A stretch of 6,175 bases of DNA from an uncultured Bacilli bacterium (GCA_947623855.1 CANQHW010000069.1:1-6175), one strand, 5' to 3'. Shown: positions 1 through 5,374, counted from the first letter of the stretch. Made by a program: numbers and translations. The notes: generated by a model not told the origin, from the letters alone.

Positions 1-87
1 ATGGTATTTTTTAGTTTGTGGTGCTTAATTTCCTTGTATTTTATATTTTTTACTGCTATAATTAAAGAGTTAGAGGAGGAAACATAA
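1..87 (+). CDS. Possible 3' end of an upstream membrane-protein gene, or chance open frame
   Basis: Frame 1 is open from the first base to a TAA at 85-87, directly followed by the prsA ATG at 88 (TAAATG). It would encode 28 residues: a hydrophobic, aromatic-rich stretch (about residues 2-21) and then a charged tail, KELEEET. This resembles the last membrane helix and cytoplasmic end of a larger protein whose start lies outside the window, or a very small membrane peptide starting at base 1. Against this, it uses TTG, TGC and GAG codons more than the neighbouring genes, and a good promoter lies inside it. No family is recognisable. Coding status is uncertain. Confidence 0.3.
   Translation: MVFFSLWCLISLYFIFFTAIIKELEEET
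34..62 (+). promoter_or_regulatory. Sigma-70/SigA-type promoter of prsA
   Basis: A -35-like TTGTAT (34-39) is followed after 17 bases by a perfect TATAAT (57-62). A TG dinucleotide one base before it (54-55) makes this an extended -10. Transcription would start near 68-70, leaving a leader of about 20 nt. That leader consists almost entirely of the ribosome binding site AGAGGAGGAA (72-81), whose GGAGG lies 8 bases before the ATG. This predicts strong transcription and translation of prsA independent of the gene upstream. The call rests on sequence match only. Confidence 0.7.
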
Positions 88-1116
88 ATGAAAAAGAAAG
101 TATTAATATTAGGGGTTTGTATGTTAGTGTTAACTGGTTGTGGAGAAAAAACTATTCCTAAATTAAAAGATGGTAGTGAAGCAGTAGCTACTTATAATGA
201 TGGTAAAGACAAAATAAGTGTTAATGAATTATATGAAGAAATGAAAAACACTTATGCTATGCAAGCATTAATTAATTTAATTGATGATAAAATTCTTCAC
301 ATTGAATATAAAGATAATATTGAAGAAGCCCAAGATTATGCTGACGAAACAGTTAAACAATTATCTGAAACTTACGGAGGAGATGAAGAATTACTTAAAC
401 TAATCCAACAACAAACACCTTATAGTAGTATTGATGAATATAAAGATGTTTTAGTCTTAAGTTATTTTGAACAAAAAGTTCAAACCGATTATGCTAAAGA
501 TAAAATAACTGATAAAGAGATTAAAAAATATTATGATGATGAGATCGTTGGTGATGTTAAAATAAGTCATATCTTATTTACTATTGATGCCGATAGTGAT
601 GCTACAACTGAAGAAAAAGATGCTGCTAAAGAAAAAGCTAAAAAAGAAGCTGAAGATGCTTTAAAAGAATTAAAAGATCTAAAAGGTGAAGAACTTACTA
701 AAAAGTTTAGCGAATTAGCTAAAAAATTATCTGATGATGAGTCAACTAAAGATAATGGTGGTAGTCTAGGATTCATTAATAAAGATACTCAATCATCTAG
801 TTATAAAAACTTAGAAGTTGCAGCTTATGAGATTAAAGATGGCGAATTATATAAAGATGTTGTAGAAACTGAGATTGGTTACCATATCTTACTTCGTACA
901 GAATCTAAAGAAAAAGCTAAATTAGAAGATGTTAAAGATTCTATCTTAGAACAACTAGCTGCTGACTATATAAATGAAAACCCTGATGTTCAAATAAAAG
1001 CTTTACAAGATATTCGTAAAAAATATGATATGAATATTATTGATGATGATATTCAAAAAATCTATGCTACCTATATCCAAAATGCTTTATTACAATTACA
1101 AAATTCTTCAAACTAG
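88..1116 (+). CDS. prsA: PrsA-type foldase lipoprotein (parvulin peptidyl-prolyl isomerase)
   Basis: This is a 342-residue predicted lipoprotein that would sit on the outer face of the membrane and help newly exported proteins fold by cis-trans isomerisation of prolyl bonds. The N-terminus is a type II signal peptide: MKKK, a short hydrophobic core, then the lipobox LTGC with the lipidated Cys at residue 18. Residues about 30-150 form a helical chaperone-like region. Residues about 157-272 match a parvulin (PPIC/Rotamase) domain, with the SHILF strand (His161), the conserved NGGSLGF segment (223-229) and GYHILL (264-269). A Lys/Glu-rich helix (about 174-205) follows the first strand, as in other PrsA proteins. 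Residues 273-342 are a C-terminal helical part completing the chaperone lobe. The start is fixed by GGAGG 8 bases upstream and by the signal peptide. The gene is convergent with miaB, 16 bases away. PrsA is the best name; a different parvulin lipoprotein paralogue cannot be excluded. Confidence 0.9.
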   Translation: MKKKVLILGVCMLVLTGCGEKTIPKLKDGSEAVATYNDGKDKISVNELYEEMKNTYAMQALINLIDDKILHIEYKDNIEEAQDYADETVKQLSETYGGDEELLKLIQQQTPYSSIDEYKDVLVLSYFEQKVQTDYAKDKITDKEIKKYYDDEIVGDVKISHILFTIDADSDATTEEKDAAKEKAKKEAEDALKELKDLKGEELTKKFSELAKKLSDDESTKDNGGSLGFINKDTQSSSYKNLEVAAYEIKDGELYKDVVETEIGYHILLRTESKEKAKLEDVKDSILEQLAADYINENPDVQIKALQDIRKKYDMNIIDDDIQKIYATYIQNALLQLQNSSN

Positions 1117-1121
1117 TATTT

Positions 1122-1149
1122 AAAAATCAAGATTAAATCTTGATTTTTT
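1122..1149. terminator. Bidirectional intrinsic terminator between prsA and miaB
   Basis: A 12-bp perfect stem (1122-1133 with 1137-1148) closes a 3-base TAA loop. Read rightward it ends in six T (1144-1149). Read leftward it ends in five T (complement of 1122-1126). It lies 5 bases after the prsA stop. The miaB stop codon (1133-1135) is at the loop, and the last four miaB codons (Lys-Ile-Lys-Ile) form one arm. One hairpin therefore plausibly terminates both convergent genes. In both directions part of the T tract is inside the stem. Confidence 0.85.
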
Positions 1150-2545
1150 CTTGAGCTTTTCCATCTAAGGAAAAGCTTTTTGCATCCGTAATTACTACCG
1201 GAATTATCTTCCCTATATTATCTTTACTACCCTCTATATTAACTAACTTCATCTCTTCCGTATATCCCACTATTTTATTTTCATCTTTTTCACTAACCCC
1301 TGTTACTAAAACTTTAACCTCTTTATTTAAATACTTTAAATTACTTTCTTTAGAGTATCTATTAACTAACTCATTTAATTCATATAATCTTTGTTCTTTA
1401 ACCTCTAAAGGCGTCTTATCTTCCATCTTCGCTGCCGGAGTACCTTCTCTAGGAGAAAAGATGAATGTAAATGCTCCATCAAACTTACAAGTATTAACCA
1501 CTTCTAAAGTATCTTTAAAATCTTCTTCCGTTTCCGAAGGAAACCCTACAATAATATCCGTTGTAATCGTCGCATTAAAAACCTTAGCTTTAATCTTCTT
1601 AAATAAAGTTAAATACTCTTCTTTAGTATATCTTCTTCCCATTTGTTTTAAAACCTTATTACTTCCACTTTGTAAAGGTAAATGAATATATGGCATGATA
1701 TTATCATACTTAGCAATAGTATCAATCATCTCATCGGTAAAATCCCACGGATGAGATGTTACAAACCTTATTCTTTCTATTCCTGTTTTAGCAACACTTT
1801 CTAATAATTTTGCAAAAGATATTTCTCCCTCTAAATCTTTTCCATAAGCATTAACATTTTGTCCTAATAATGTAACTTCTTTATAACCCTCTTTTATTAA
1901 ATCTTTAACTTCCTCTATAATATATTTACTTTTCCTACTTCTTTGACGCCCTCTCGTATATGGAACAATACAATAAGTACAAAATTTATCACAACCATAC
2001 ATAATATTTACCCAAGCTGTAATCTTACTATCTCTTTTATATAATGTATTTTCATATACTTTACCTTCTATACTATAAACCTCTATATCTTGACTACCCT
2101 TAGCATTCATAATCATATTGGGTAAATCATGAATATTATGCGTTCCAAAAACAATATCCACATAAGGATATTTTTGTTCTATCTCCGATACAACCCCTTC
2201 TTCCTGACTCATACAACCCCCAATAGCAATAATAATACTTGGATCTTTTTCTTTTAAATGTTTACATCTTCCTAAATACCCAAACACTTTATCATGAGCA
2301 TTTTCCCTTATAGCACAAGTATTTAAAACTATTACCTTAGCATCCTCTAAATTATCCGTTTCTTCTAATCCTAAATTCTCTAAATAAGCTCTAATTTGCT
2401 CACTATCATGGACATTCATTTGACATCCATAGGTTCTTAAAAAGTATTTATCATTCTTAAATATTTTATTTATTTTATTATCATATTCTAAATATTCCGT
2501 TTTATTTTTACTTCTCTTTCTTGCTTCTATCATATTAGGTTTCAT
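1133..2545 (-). CDS. miaB: tRNA-2-methylthio-N6-dimethylallyladenosine synthase MiaB
   Basis: This is a 470-residue radical-SAM methylthiotransferase that converts i6A37 to ms2i6A37 in tRNAs reading UNN codons. The domains are in the usual order. An N-terminal methylthiotransferase domain (about 33-145) has cluster Cys41 (TYGCQMN), Cys77 (NTCAIRE) and Cys111 (GGCMSQ). The radical-SAM domain (about 172-395) has CxxxCxxC at Cys185/Cys189/Cys192, followed by IVPYTRGRQRSR, which is characteristic of MiaB rather than MtaB or RimO. A C-terminal TRAM domain (about 400-465) completes it. The roughly 30-residue basic extension before the first domain resembles Bacillus MiaB. The ATG is supported by AAGGA 9 bases upstream and its own extended -10 promoter. 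It lies downstream of pgsA, separated by a terminator, and ends inside the terminator shared with prsA. The i6A precursor would need MiaA, which is not in the window. Confidence 0.97.
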   Translation of the reverse strand: MKPNMIEARKRSKNKTEYLEYDNKINKIFKNDKYFLRTYGCQMNVHDSEQIRAYLENLGLEETDNLEDAKVIVLNTCAIRENAHDKVFGYLGRCKHLKEKDPSIIIAIGGCMSQEEGVVSEIEQKYPYVDIVFGTHNIHDLPNMIMNAKGSQDIEVYSIEGKVYENTLYKRDSKITAWVNIMYGCDKFCTYCIVPYTRGRQRSRKSKYIIEEVKDLIKEGYKEVTLLGQNVNAYGKDLEGEISFAKLLESVAKTGIERIRFVTSHPWDFTDEMIDTIAKYDNIMPYIHLPLQSGSNKVLKQMGRRYTKEEYLTLFKKIKAKVFNATITTDIIVGFPSETEEDFKDTLEVVNTCKFDGAFTFIFSPREGTPAAKMEDKTPLEVKEQRLYELNELVNRYSKESNLKYLNKEVKVLVTGVSEKDENKIVGYTEEMKLVNIEGSKDNIGKIIPVVITDAKSFSLDGKAQEKIKI

Positions 2546-2546
2546 A

Positions 2547-2580
2547 ATATCACGTCCTTGCTTAAAGTATTATATCACGT
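2547..2580 (-). repeat. 9-bp direct repeat ACGTGATAT spanning the miaB leader
   Basis: Two exact minus-strand copies of ACGTGATAT lie at 2572-2580 and 2547-2555, 25 bases apart start to start. The upstream copy overlaps the extended -10 of the miaB promoter. The downstream copy lies between the AAGGA ribosome binding site and the ATG. It could be a local duplication or a paired protein-binding site; nothing in the sequence identifies a regulator. Confidence 0.5.
2569..2577 (-). promoter_or_regulatory. Extended -10 promoter of miaB
   Basis: Minus-strand TGATATAAT is a perfect TATAAT with the TG of an extended -10. No good -35 exists; at 17-bp spacing the position falls in the T tract of the pgsA terminator. 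Predicted transcription start is near 2562-2563, giving a leader of about 17 nt containing AAGGA (2555-2559). This lets miaB be transcribed separately from the rodZ-pgsA unit. The evidence is sequence match only. Confidence 0.55.
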
Positions 2581-2591
2581 ATTACCCAAAG

Positions 2592-2616
2592 AAAAAAGTA
2601 AGTTTTTCACTTACTT
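2592..2616 (-). terminator. Intrinsic terminator after pgsA
   Basis: On the minus strand, the 8-bp stem AAGTAAGT / ACTTACTT with loop GAAAA is followed by a run of T (six T in total at 2592-2597, two of them in the stem). The pgsA stop TAA (2611-2613) is inside the upstream arm, so the hairpin forms across the end of the coding region. It separates the rodZ-pgsA unit from the miaB promoter. Confidence 0.8.
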
Positions 2617-3213
2617 ACTACTAAATATAAAATCTTTATTAACTAAAAAGTACTCTACCCCGGAATATATTGATAATACTGTTGCTATACTAATTAAAGC
2701 TTCATCTAACCAAATACCAAACATCTCGAATGGTAAATTATAAAATAACGCTAAAGTAACTCCAATTAACATACATATCGTCTTAATTTTACCGGGCCAA
2801 GAAGCTGGAATAACTTTCCCTTTCCCACTACTAGCCATCCTAATTGCATCTACTACAATATCTCTGGTAACAATAATAACTGGTATTAATACTGATATCA
2901 TATTATTATAAGCTAAAATAATTAATACCCCATTTACAAGTACTTTATCAGCTATGGCATCCATTACTTTTCCAAAATCCGTAACTAAATTCCTACTTCT
3001 CGCAATATACCCATCTAGAAAATCTGTTACCGAAGCAATTAAGAAAAATACTCCTGCTAAAATATAATTTAACTCTATAGGAGTTGTTTTAACCTCAAAT
3101 AATACTGGCCACGTAACTCCTAATTGATACCACGGTACTCCTATTAAAATTAATACTATAACTGATAATATAAGTCTTGCTACTGTAATTTTATTTGGTA
3201 AATTTAATTTCAT
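2611..3213 (-). CDS. pgsA: CDP-diacylglycerol--glycerol-3-phosphate 3-phosphatidyltransferase PgsA
   Basis: This is a 200-residue integral membrane enzyme of the CDP-alcohol phosphotransferase family. It joins CDP-diacylglycerol and glycerol 3-phosphate to phosphatidylglycerol phosphate, the committed step to phosphatidylglycerol and cardiolipin. The family signature DGxxARx8GxxxDxxxD is complete: Asp67-Gly68, Ala71-Arg72, Gly81, Asp85 and Asp89, preceded by Asp64. The N-terminal LPNKITVARL (5-14) is typical of PgsA. Hydrophobic segments lie at about 12-28, 47-62, 90-115, 143-160 and 172-190. Length is normal, slightly longer than many because of a 29-45 loop (VTWPVLFEVKTT). The ATG follows the rodZ-like stop by 9 bases, and that stop TAG is part of its ribosome binding site (TAGGAG, 6 bases before ATG), so translation is probably coupled. 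The rodZ-pgsA order matches Bacilli. A different family member is possible but less likely given the N-terminus and neighbour. Confidence 0.93.
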   Translation of the reverse strand: MKLNLPNKITVARLILSVIVLILIGVPWYQLGVTWPVLFEVKTTPIELNYILAGVFFLIASVTDFLDGYIARSRNLVTDFGKVMDAIADKVLVNGVLIILAYNNMISVLIPVIIVTRDIVVDAIRMASSGKGKVIPASWPGKIKTICMLIGVTLALFYNLPFEMFGIWLDEALISIATVLSIYSGVEYFLVNKDFIFSSK

Positions 3214-3222
3214 ATCTAACTC

Positions 3223-3711
3223 CTATCTAATAACACTTACAACCTTAGTCTTAGTAGTATCTATTGTAATTTGTTTAACTGCCCAAAATATTACTAAAGC
3301 TACTAAAACTGCAATCATAACATATACCCAAATAATCTTTTTGCTTTTAATATTTATTTGCTTTGTATAAGGGGAAAAAACCTTCTCATCATCTTCTTGT
3401 TTTTGTCTTTCTTTAATCTTTTCTTCTATCTCTTTAATCGGTATCTTAGAAGTATATTCAAATAAGTATTCATTAAATTTATCCACCATCTTAACCGCAT
3501 CTAAACCTAAATATTTTGCATAAGAAGCAATATATTCTTTTAATTCAAATATATCTTTAAAACATCCAATATTTCCTGCTTCAATATTTGCTAATATCAA
3601 TGGTTTTATATCTAAATCTTTCCCAGCTTCTTCTAAACTAATACCATTACTTTCACGTGCTTCTTTTAAAGTAGAACCTATCCTGTTTATAAAAAACACA
3701 TCCTTTACCAT
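3223..3711 (-). CDS. RodZ-like helix-turn-helix membrane protein, short form
   Basis: This is a 162-residue predicted bitopic membrane protein. Residues about 11-80 form the Xre-like helix-turn-helix domain seen in RodZ/YmfM (IGSTLKEARESNGISLEEAGKDL, then a second helical part ending near KYLGL). A charged linker (about 90-120) follows, then one membrane helix at about 126-145 after KSKK, which implies a cytoplasmic N-terminus. Only about 17 residues remain outside, so the extracytoplasmic beta domain of long RodZ proteins is missing. In RodZ the HTH domain binds MreB and links the elongation machinery to the membrane. That role is inferred here from architecture and from the neighbouring pgsA, as in Bacilli (ymfM-pgsA). 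The ATG starts about 20 bases after RNase P RNA in an A/T-only context with no Shine-Dalgarno. No better in-frame start was found, and the HTH begins soon after this Met. Confidence 0.8.
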   Translation of the reverse strand: MVKDVFFINRIGSTLKEARESNGISLEEAGKDLDIKPLILANIEAGNIGCFKDIFELKEYIASYAKYLGLDAVKMVDKFNEYLFEYTSKIPIKEIEEKIKERQKQEDDEKVFSPYTKQINIKSKKIIWVYVMIAVLVALVIFWAVKQITIDTTKTKVVSVIR

Positions 3712-3731
3712 AATATATTATTTAAATAAAA

Positions 3732-4078
3732 AATAATTCAAATAAGCCATGTTCTGTACCACTAAAGTGGTGACAAATATTTATCTACCTATAAATAGGT
3801 CCTTATTTTAGTTTGATTTCTAAAATAAGACTCCCCTACCAAAATTTGGGTTTCTCGCTTGTGGGGTTTACCACGTTCCACCTACTAAGTTTCCCTAGTA
3901 GCTCGTCTCTTTGGCACTTTTATACCTACTCTAACCCTTTAAGGTTACTTCGGAGCCGTTAGATAATCTACCTAAGGTTATTTATTCCCTTAGCACAAAC
4001 ACTACTTCCATCTCAGGAAGTGCGAGCATGGACTTTCCTCTATATAACTAGGTATACAGCATTTGTCTATGAATTATT
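3732..4078 (-). ncRNA. rnpB: RNase P RNA, type B (Bacillus class)
   Basis: This is the catalytic RNA of ribonuclease P, which removes 5' leaders from tRNA precursors. On the minus strand the 5' conserved region GAGGAAAGTCC followed by ATGCTCGCAC (4021-4040) and the 3' conserved region ACAGAACATGGCTTAT (3742-3757) are both present and can form the P4 pairing. The segment at 3832-3856 (GAGAAACCCAAATTTTGG, then TAGGGGA) is nearly identical to the Bacillus subtilis RNA, as are AAAGTGCC and GGTAAACCCC. Visible hairpins include CTACTA/TAGTAG, a 10-bp stem CTTATTTTAG/CTAAAATAAG and ACCTA/TAGGT. The ends are placed by the P1 helix AATAATTCA/TGAATTATT (4070-4078 with 3732-3740), extendable by 2 A-T and 2 G-U pairs. 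About 347 nt is shorter than B. subtilis (about 400). The 5' arm overlaps the gpsB stop codon; true ends may differ by a few bases. This fills the otherwise gene-free gap between gpsB and the rodZ-like gene. Confidence 0.96.
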
Positions 4079-4394
4079 TTCCAAATACGATTTTTTCAAG
4101 TTGCGATAACCTTCTTAAAATATCCACATTACTAGTACCTTCACTAGCACTACTCTCTGCTGCTTCTAAATTAGTTTTCATTCTTCGAATCTCTGCTTCT
4201 AATCTTTTAATCTCTAAATGTAACTCATCATTTTCCTTAACTAATCTTTTATTAGCAGTCTCATAAATCGTATAATCTTTAATAACGCTATCTAAGAATT
4301 TATCTACTTCTTGCGGACGATAACCACGTGCATCAATTTTAAACTCTTTCTCTAAAATATCTTGTGGTGTTAACTCTACCTCTTCAATATACAT
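4074..4394 (-). CDS. gpsB: GpsB, DivIVA-family cell-cycle and peptidoglycan synthesis adaptor
   Basis: This 106-residue cytoplasmic coiled-coil protein is expected at the septum and sidewall, where GpsB docks penicillin-binding proteins and coordinates division with elongation. The N-terminal DivIVA-like lipid- and PBP-binding domain (about 7-65) contains LTPQDILEKEFK and RGYRPQEVDKFLD. Tyr25, Asp31 and Asp35, which form the PBP-binding groove in B. subtilis GpsB, fall at the same numbers. A coiled coil runs to about residue 80, then a Ser/Ala-rich linker, then the short C-terminal oligomerisation helix DILRRLSQLEKIVFGK, very close to the GpsB consensus. Its short length and this tail distinguish it from DivIVA. 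The start is supported by AAGGTGA 6 bases before the ATG and a consensus promoter upstream. It is followed directly by rnpB, as in Bacillus (ypsB-rnpB), and its stop lies within rnpB helix P1. Confidence 0.95.
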   Translation of the reverse strand: MYIEEVELTPQDILEKEFKIDARGYRPQEVDKFLDSVIKDYTIYETANKRLVKENDELHLEIKRLEAEIRRMKTNLEAAESSASEGTSNVDILRRLSQLEKIVFGK

Positions 4395-4396
4395 TC

Positions 4397-4422
4397 TTAC
4401 TCACCTTCTTTATTCCCCTTCT
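4397..4422 (-). repeat. Imperfect 13-base tandem repeat carrying the gpsB ribosome binding site
   Basis: On the minus strand AGAAGGGGAATAA (4410-4422) is immediately followed by AGAAGGTGAGTAA (4397-4409), identical at 11 of 13 positions, then GA and the ATG. Each unit holds a purine-rich Shine-Dalgarno-like core, so the leader has two. The second (AAGGTGA) is at normal distance from the start codon. It probably arose by tandem duplication; whether the first copy acts in translation is unknown. Confidence 0.6.
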
Positions 4423-4432
4423 TACAATTAAA

Positions 4433-4461
4433 ATTATATAGTATTTTAAAAAGGAAGTCAA
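4433..4461 (-). promoter_or_regulatory. Strong SigA-type promoter of gpsB-rnpB
   Basis: On the minus strand TTGACT (-35, 4456-4461) and a perfect TATAAT (-10, 4433-4438) are separated by 17 bases, close to consensus. Predicted start is near 4425-4428, giving a leader of about 32 nt before gpsB. It lies just after the tsf terminator. No equally good promoter is seen within gpsB or before the rodZ-like gene, so this one may also supply rnpB and, through read-through, rodZ-pgsA. The extent of that transcript is inference. Confidence 0.88.
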
Positions 4462-4468
4462 ATGCATT

Positions 4469-4490
4469 AAAAAAGTACCCTTAGGTACTT
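4469..4490 (-). terminator. Intrinsic terminator after tsf
   Basis: On the minus strand, the 7-bp stem AAGTACC / GGTACTT with loop TAAG is followed by a T run (six T at 4469-4474, two of them in the stem). The upstream arm begins within the tsf stop codon (4489-4491). It would end the rpsB-tsf transcript just before the gpsB promoter, so no pyrH or frr is cotranscribed immediately downstream. Confidence 0.8.
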
Positions 4491-5364
4491 AATTATTTTT
4501 AACTTGAGCCATTACTTCCGCTGCAAAATCTTCATTCCGTTTTTCCATACCTTCTCCGACTTCATAACGAATCATTGAAACGATACTTCCACCATTATTT
4601 TTAACATAATCAGCAACCGTAATATCTCCATCCTTAACAAAAGCTTGATTAGCAAGACATATTTCTCCAAAGAATTTTTTAAGTCTTCCTATAACCATCT
4701 TCTCAGCAATCTCCGGATTCTTTCCTTCATTAATAGCTTGTTCTTTTAAAACTTCTTTTTCTCTATTAACTTCTTCTTCTGGAACATCTGCTTCAAAAAC
4801 ATATTTAGGACGCATAGCAGCTGATTGCATAGCAACATCTTTTGCTACTTCCGCATTTGTTCCCTTTAAAACTGTTAAAACAGCAATCTTACCACCCATA
4901 TGTAAGTAAGAACCAAATACTTCATCACTATTTTTCTTAACAACCGTAAATCTTCTAAAAGATAGCTTTTCTCCTATTTTAGCTGTTTTAGCTACAATTA
5001 AATCTTTAATTGTTCCCCCATCACATGCTAACTCTAAAGCTTCATCCATACTAGTAGCATCACTATTTAAAATAGTATTACCAATAGTATCTAACATACT
5101 CTTAAATTCCTCATTTTTACTAACAAAATCTGTTTCACTATTAACTTCTAAAATAACCGCTTTTTCTTCATTAGCATAAATATTAGCTAATCCTTCCGCC
5201 GCAATTCTTGATTCTTTCTTACCCGCTTTCGCTATTCCTTTTTCTCTTAAATAATCTACAGCTGAATCAATATCACCATTCGTAGCATCAAGGGCATTTT
5301 TACAATCCATCATCCCCGCACCGGTCATTTCTCTTAGTTTTTTAACATCACTAGCAGTAACCAT
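4489..5364 (-). CDS. tsf: Translation elongation factor Ts
   Basis: This 291-residue cytoplasmic guanine-nucleotide exchange factor releases GDP from EF-Tu so it can bind GTP and aminoacyl-tRNA again. The N-terminal UBA-like domain (about 1-42) has the signature VKKLREMTGAGMMDCKNAL. The core domain begins near residue 55 and contains NSETDFVSKNEEF (75-87), whose TDFV motif contacts EF-Tu. A second subdomain with a long helical hairpin follows (around EEEVNREKEVLKEQA), then the dimerisation-type region and a C-terminal segment LANQAFVKDGDITVADYV typical of the family. Length is normal for the long bacterial form. The start is unambiguous: GGAGG lies 5 bases before the ATG. The gap to the rpsB stop is only 10 bases and consists of this binding site, so rpsB and tsf are cotranscribed and probably coupled. 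It is followed by a terminator overlapping its stop codon. Confidence 0.98.
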   Translation of the reverse strand: MVTASDVKKLREMTGAGMMDCKNALDATNGDIDSAVDYLREKGIAKAGKKESRIAAEGLANIYANEEKAVILEVNSETDFVSKNEEFKSMLDTIGNTILNSDATSMDEALELACDGGTIKDLIVAKTAKIGEKLSFRRFTVVKKNSDEVFGSYLHMGGKIAVLTVLKGTNAEVAKDVAMQSAAMRPKYVFEADVPEEEVNREKEVLKEQAINEGKNPEIAEKMVIGRLKKFFGEICLANQAFVKDGDITVADYVKNNGGSIVSMIRYEVGEGMEKRNEDFAAEVMAQVKNN

Positions 5365-5374
5365 ATTTTCCTCC

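Noticed and set aside
567..776. 69-codon open frame antisense to prsA
   Set aside because: It lies opposite the parvulin domain and its Ser/Phe-rich composition is what the complement of Lys/Glu-rich codons gives. No ribosome binding site or family resemblance was seen.
1461..1685. 74-codon open frame on the plus strand inside miaB
   Set aside because: It is opposite the conserved radical-SAM region of miaB and has no initiation signals; it is a shadow frame.
2558..2743. 61-codon open frame on the plus strand over the miaB promoter, pgsA terminator and pgsA 3' end
   Set aside because: It crosses a clear terminator and promoter of the other strand, lacks a ribosome binding site and resembles no family.
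3712..3731. Intrinsic terminator after rnpB
   Set aside because: The T-rich stretch and an A/T-only palindrome (TTATTTAAATAA) have no stable GC-containing stem. The 3' arm of P1 explains most of the pairing.
3715..3741. Promoter for the rodZ-like gene (TTGAAT, 15 bp, TAATAT)
   Set aside because: The spacing is short, the region is almost only A/T so chance matches are expected, and the start would fall at or inside the first codons. It is kept only as a hypothesis in the findings, not annotated.
3720..4073. CRISPR array, riboswitch or phage attachment site in the gene-free gap
   Set aside because: There are no spaced repeats, and the whole gap is explained by RNase P RNA with its diagnostic conserved segments.
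4063..4266. 67-codon open frame on the plus strand over the rnpB 5' end and gpsB
   Set aside because: It is a shadow of the gpsB coiled coil; its Leu/Ser-rich composition is explained by the complement of that coding region.
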